A DNA stretch of 43,831 nucleotides from Phaeoceros laevis (lineage: Eukaryota > Anthocerotophyta > Anthocerotopsida > Notothyladales): contig JBNGIQ010009464.1 in NCBI GenBank assembly GCA_049999765.1, forward strand, positions 380,569-424,399, given 5' to 3'. This document shows, one piece after another, positions 40,803 to 43,831 of this stretch (position 1 is the stretch's first letter; every line of letters begins with the position of its first letter). Position numbers and translations under genes: made by a program. The notes under the pieces are model-generated. The model searched no databases. It saw only the letters and a list, made by a program, of their open reading frames with translations, and was not told where the DNA came from.

Positions 40803-43800
40803 CAAGCACCACTCCCGCTGCAGCAGGTACCGGTGCAGGAAAAGAGTCCGACCTTCCATCCACTGCGAGCCACGATAGCAAATCTCTTCGACACAGCCAA
40901 GAAGGAAGTGCTCGCTACACTCATGCACTTCATCTTCCATGAGACGGATGAGCCTCCCAACCATCACTTCTGGGTAACTGGCTGCATCGATATCCATCCC
41001 TGGAGAAGCTAACAGCTAGTAGCTCCTTACGGCCATGGATATATTTTGATACCGTGAAGAAGCTCGGAGTTGTAATGAGCCTGATTCCATATATATGCAT
41101 GCGCATCGGCAACTGTCGTGTCAAGATCAGGGAAACTTCGCTCCTGTGCCAGAGATTGGAGAACGAGTAACCATCCCAGCTAGCGCTGTGGAGGGCGCTG
41201 TGCCCAAAGACTTCCCTCCTGGAGTTTACATCAGAAACGGTGCGTACAATTGCAATGCAACCATCGATGGATATCGATCTTAAGCTTAGAAAAGGAAAAG
41301 GCTTAGCAAGTCTTTAATTTGTCGTGCACAAATTTATGCAGGTCCCAACCCTCAGTATAGAGGCAGGCGTCTGACCAGTGCTTTCGGGGTACTTGACTAC
41401 CACTGGATCGAAGGCGACGGAATGCTTCACGCCACTTACTTCCAGGAAGGAGGCCAGGTGGCTTACCTCAACAGATATGTCCGCACTCGAACCTACGAGG
41501 TTGAGAAGGCCAAGGGGAAGCGCACTTGGATGCCCAACTTTGATGGCGACCTAAATGCAATTGCCTTGTCCTACATATTCAACACGGTATGTCGTTTAAC
41601 ACTTACCTGTCTGATAGTTTTTGTTTATAAATCAGGCGTCTCATCTGGCATCTGCAGCCTATAGTAATTGATGTGATAATATTGGATGTGATCACATCAA
41701 TGCAGCTGCGATTTGGGAAAAGTAGAGTCACCGCGAACACCCATGTGTTCAAGCATGCCGGAAAGTTCTACGCTATTGCGGAAGGCGATATGCCCCATGA
41801 AATCGACTTGTCCGATCTTTCTACTAAAGGAGTGTGGGACGGCTGCAGCGGAAGTTGGAAGCTGCCCAACTTCACAGCCCATCCTTGTGTGAGCCCATTA
41901 TATGCCCGACTTGGCAGTGCTTGTCGTCAATTGTCGCTCATGGTGAACCAAATCTCAATAGCTAGCTAGCTCTAGAGATTGGTTGTTTCACTTGGTGGCT
42001 TTGAAACTCTTTGTGCTTGTCTTGAAACAGCATGATCCGCAAACCCAAGAGCTTGTCTTCTTTGGATGTCAATTAACAAAGCCACATGCGGAAATTGGCA
42101 TTTGGTCAGGTACGGTACAAGCTGAAATTGTCATTCAATTTTCTCATCACGTGCACATGGACAGTCCAAGTTACAAGTGAATCGATCTGAACTTGTGTAT
42201 AATTTACTGTGGATTCAGCGGATGGTGAAAAATTGGTGCAAAGAGTCGATGTAGGGTTGGACCGTTGCGTTCTGTCGCATGACATTGCTATCACCAAGAA
42301 GTAAACTCATGTTGATGGACATGTTGCATTTTGTTACAAATTTTCTCTTCTAGTTTAGGTCTACGATTATAATGTGGCTCCGGTGACCCTTGATATCTAC
42401 AGCTACACCTTGTACTTTGACTTCCCTCTCGTCATCGACTTGGATCGATTCAAAAATGGAGGACAGTATGTTCACTTCTAACACATCTTGAAAGTTTACG
42501 TGATTGTGCACTAGCAAAGGTGCCGTATAAAGTTTTAGGATCACGCTCTAGTATCTTTTGGACAGGCTCTTGGAGTTTCAACCTGATGGTACTTCTAGAG
42601 TTGGCATCTTGCCACGCTACGGAGACACCAGCTCCATCAGGTGGTTCCCTGTCCAGACTGGTTTTTCTTGGCACAAGTTCAACTCCTTCGAGGATGGTGA
42701 TGAGGTTAGGGCATTTTGGAGCACTTACCAACTTAGATTTATGAGTCTTTGAAGTACTATTGCATTGGAAACCAATCCACTAACCGACAAACCATTGATA
42801 TCATGTAAATCTGTTGCTTATCTAGGTTGTTGTCTTTGGGCTCTGGGCAAGGAGACCAGCATTCATATTGCCACCCCCACCGTGCACCACCAATGAGCAG
42901 AAATCTACAGGGTGGGCTCGGGGTGCACAACCTGTGCCCAAGGATACTAAGGATCCAGCCATAGATGGTGAACTGTGCTCTCATGTCCACGAGTGGCGAT
43001 TCAACATGTGTACAGGTGGGAAACTTGGGTTGCATGTGCAAGGGAATACCGTCTTCCGAATGGCAAGATTAGTTTCATCTGAACTTTTTCTGTATAAGTG
43101 TACAGGTGAAGTTGTGGAGAGGATCCTATCAGACTTCTCCTACTCCGGGGAGTTCCCATGCATCAACCGCTCCTATGTAGGGGTCAAGAACAGATATGCT
43201 TACATGTGTCTCGATGTGGAGTTAACAACGAGAGCTGGTACTTAAGCTAACACCCTATACTCTCCGAGGTTTAACATTGTCTATCTTTCAAGTAAGTTGA
43301 GCTTAAGGTTTATGTATCTATTTCAGATATACTAGGCATGGGGGGCTGGGTGAAGATGACATTGCCACAATCTATGGATGAGGTTTGTGTTAGGAGTTCA
43401 AAATGCTTCAATTACTTCATTGGGTTGCAATTATAACATATATCTATACTTCCATGTCATAAACTCATCGCTTTTCCTTAAAGAAATAAGATCAGTGGTT
43501 TCAAATTGTGCATAACAGGGCATGGAGGTAGAAATCCACAAATTGGGATCAGGGTGGGGAGCCTCAGAACCATCTTTTGTGGTGAGGCCAAATGCACAAG
43601 ATGAGGATGACGGTTGGATTGTCGGTTATATTCACAACTTAGCTCAAGATATTTCATATGTAAGTTGCCAACCAAGAAATGAAATGAGCTGGTCCTTAAA
43701 AGTTTGAAAGTTGCAAGTTACTAATTCAACCTTATAAGGCAGTTGTACATTCTCGATGCGCAAGACTTCACGGGAAGACCAGTTGCTAAAATTCAGCTAC

Positions 43801-43831
43801 CACAAAGAGTTCCCTATGGATTTCATGGAAC
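40803..43831 (+). CDS. Carotenoid cleavage dioxygenase (NCED/CCD-like), 3' end cut by window
   Basis: Non-haem iron enzyme that cleaves carotenoids, likely in plastids. Exons: about 40803-40973 (5' start unresolved), 41131-41239, 41342-41586, 41706-41888, 42031-42109, 42219-42300, 42359-42465, 42567-42705, 42826-43015, 43106-43237, 43327-43382, 43519-43659, 43743 onward. Motifs: HPLRATIANLF, GNFAPVPE, GVYIRNGPNP, YHWIEGDGMLH and ANTHVF. All four iron-binding His are visible: FTAHP (41880-41882), LSHDIAIT (42278-42280), FSWHKFNSFED (42673-42675) and PYGFHG (43824-43826). The product is nearly complete at the window end, as this family ends soon after GFHG. Oddity: the 42300/42359 junction does not keep frame with GT-AG ends (see findings). 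NCED versus CCD4 or CCD1 cannot be decided here. Confidence 0.88.

Overview
This is nuclear DNA of a land plant: GT-AG introns of about 75-200 nt, a DYW-type PPR gene, a GIL1/DUF641 gene, a HAK/KUP transporter, a SUVR5-like methyltransferase, a carotenoid dioxygenase and a retroelement with the plant initiator-Met-tRNA primer site. An NLR carrying an alpha/beta-hydrolase domain, a class known from bryophytes, suggests a bryophyte or another early-diverging plant. The DYW-type PPR argues against complex thalloid liverworts such as Marchantia, which have lost editing factors of this type. The species cannot be fixed from the sequence. All exon structures here were worked out by hand from splice consensus, reading phase and protein-family similarity; none is backed by transcripts.

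Layout. 1-3.4 kb: a decayed short-LTR gag-protease retroelement with an internal minisatellite. 3.9-7.1 kb (-): HAK/KUP potassium transporter. 7.1-9.9 kb: gene-poor DNA with a repeat copy and a LINE-like tail. 9.9-14.8 kb (+): histone methyltransferase joining an extended PHD finger to a SUVR5-type SET domain. 15.2-15.6 kb: piggyBac-type MITE. 15.9-17.8 kb (-): GIL1/DUF641 protein. 17.8-21.9 kb: gene-poor, with a 400-N gap next to what looks like sequencing-adapter sequence. 21.9-22.6 kb (-): membrane-anchored TPR protein. 23.2-27.8 kb (-): a very unusual NLR. 28.5-29.4 kb (-): a gasdermin-like protein. 31.5-34.5 kb (+): PPR-DYW protein. 35.1-35.6 kb (-): Cpn10. 36.1-38.3 kb (-): SDR oxidoreductase. 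40.8 kb to the window end (+): carotenoid cleavage dioxygenase, cut by the window edge.

The most exciting part is 23.2-29.4 kb. One gene appears to encode a metazoan-style caspase domain (His in NAHG, Cys in NACRG, an SWR motif in the small-subunit region), a degenerate SERAC1-like alpha/beta-hydrolase, NB-ARC, LRRs and armadillo-like repeats. About 0.6 kb upstream on the same strand lies an intronless gene whose product resembles the gasdermin pore-forming domain. It has a possible N-myristoylation signal and an acidic 43-residue tail after a caspase-like FLPD site. Inference: a plant NLR-caspase-gasdermin cell-death module, similar in logic to animal pyroptosis and to bacterial gasdermin-protease operons. 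The caspase call is strong on motifs; the gasdermin call is moderate and needs structure prediction.
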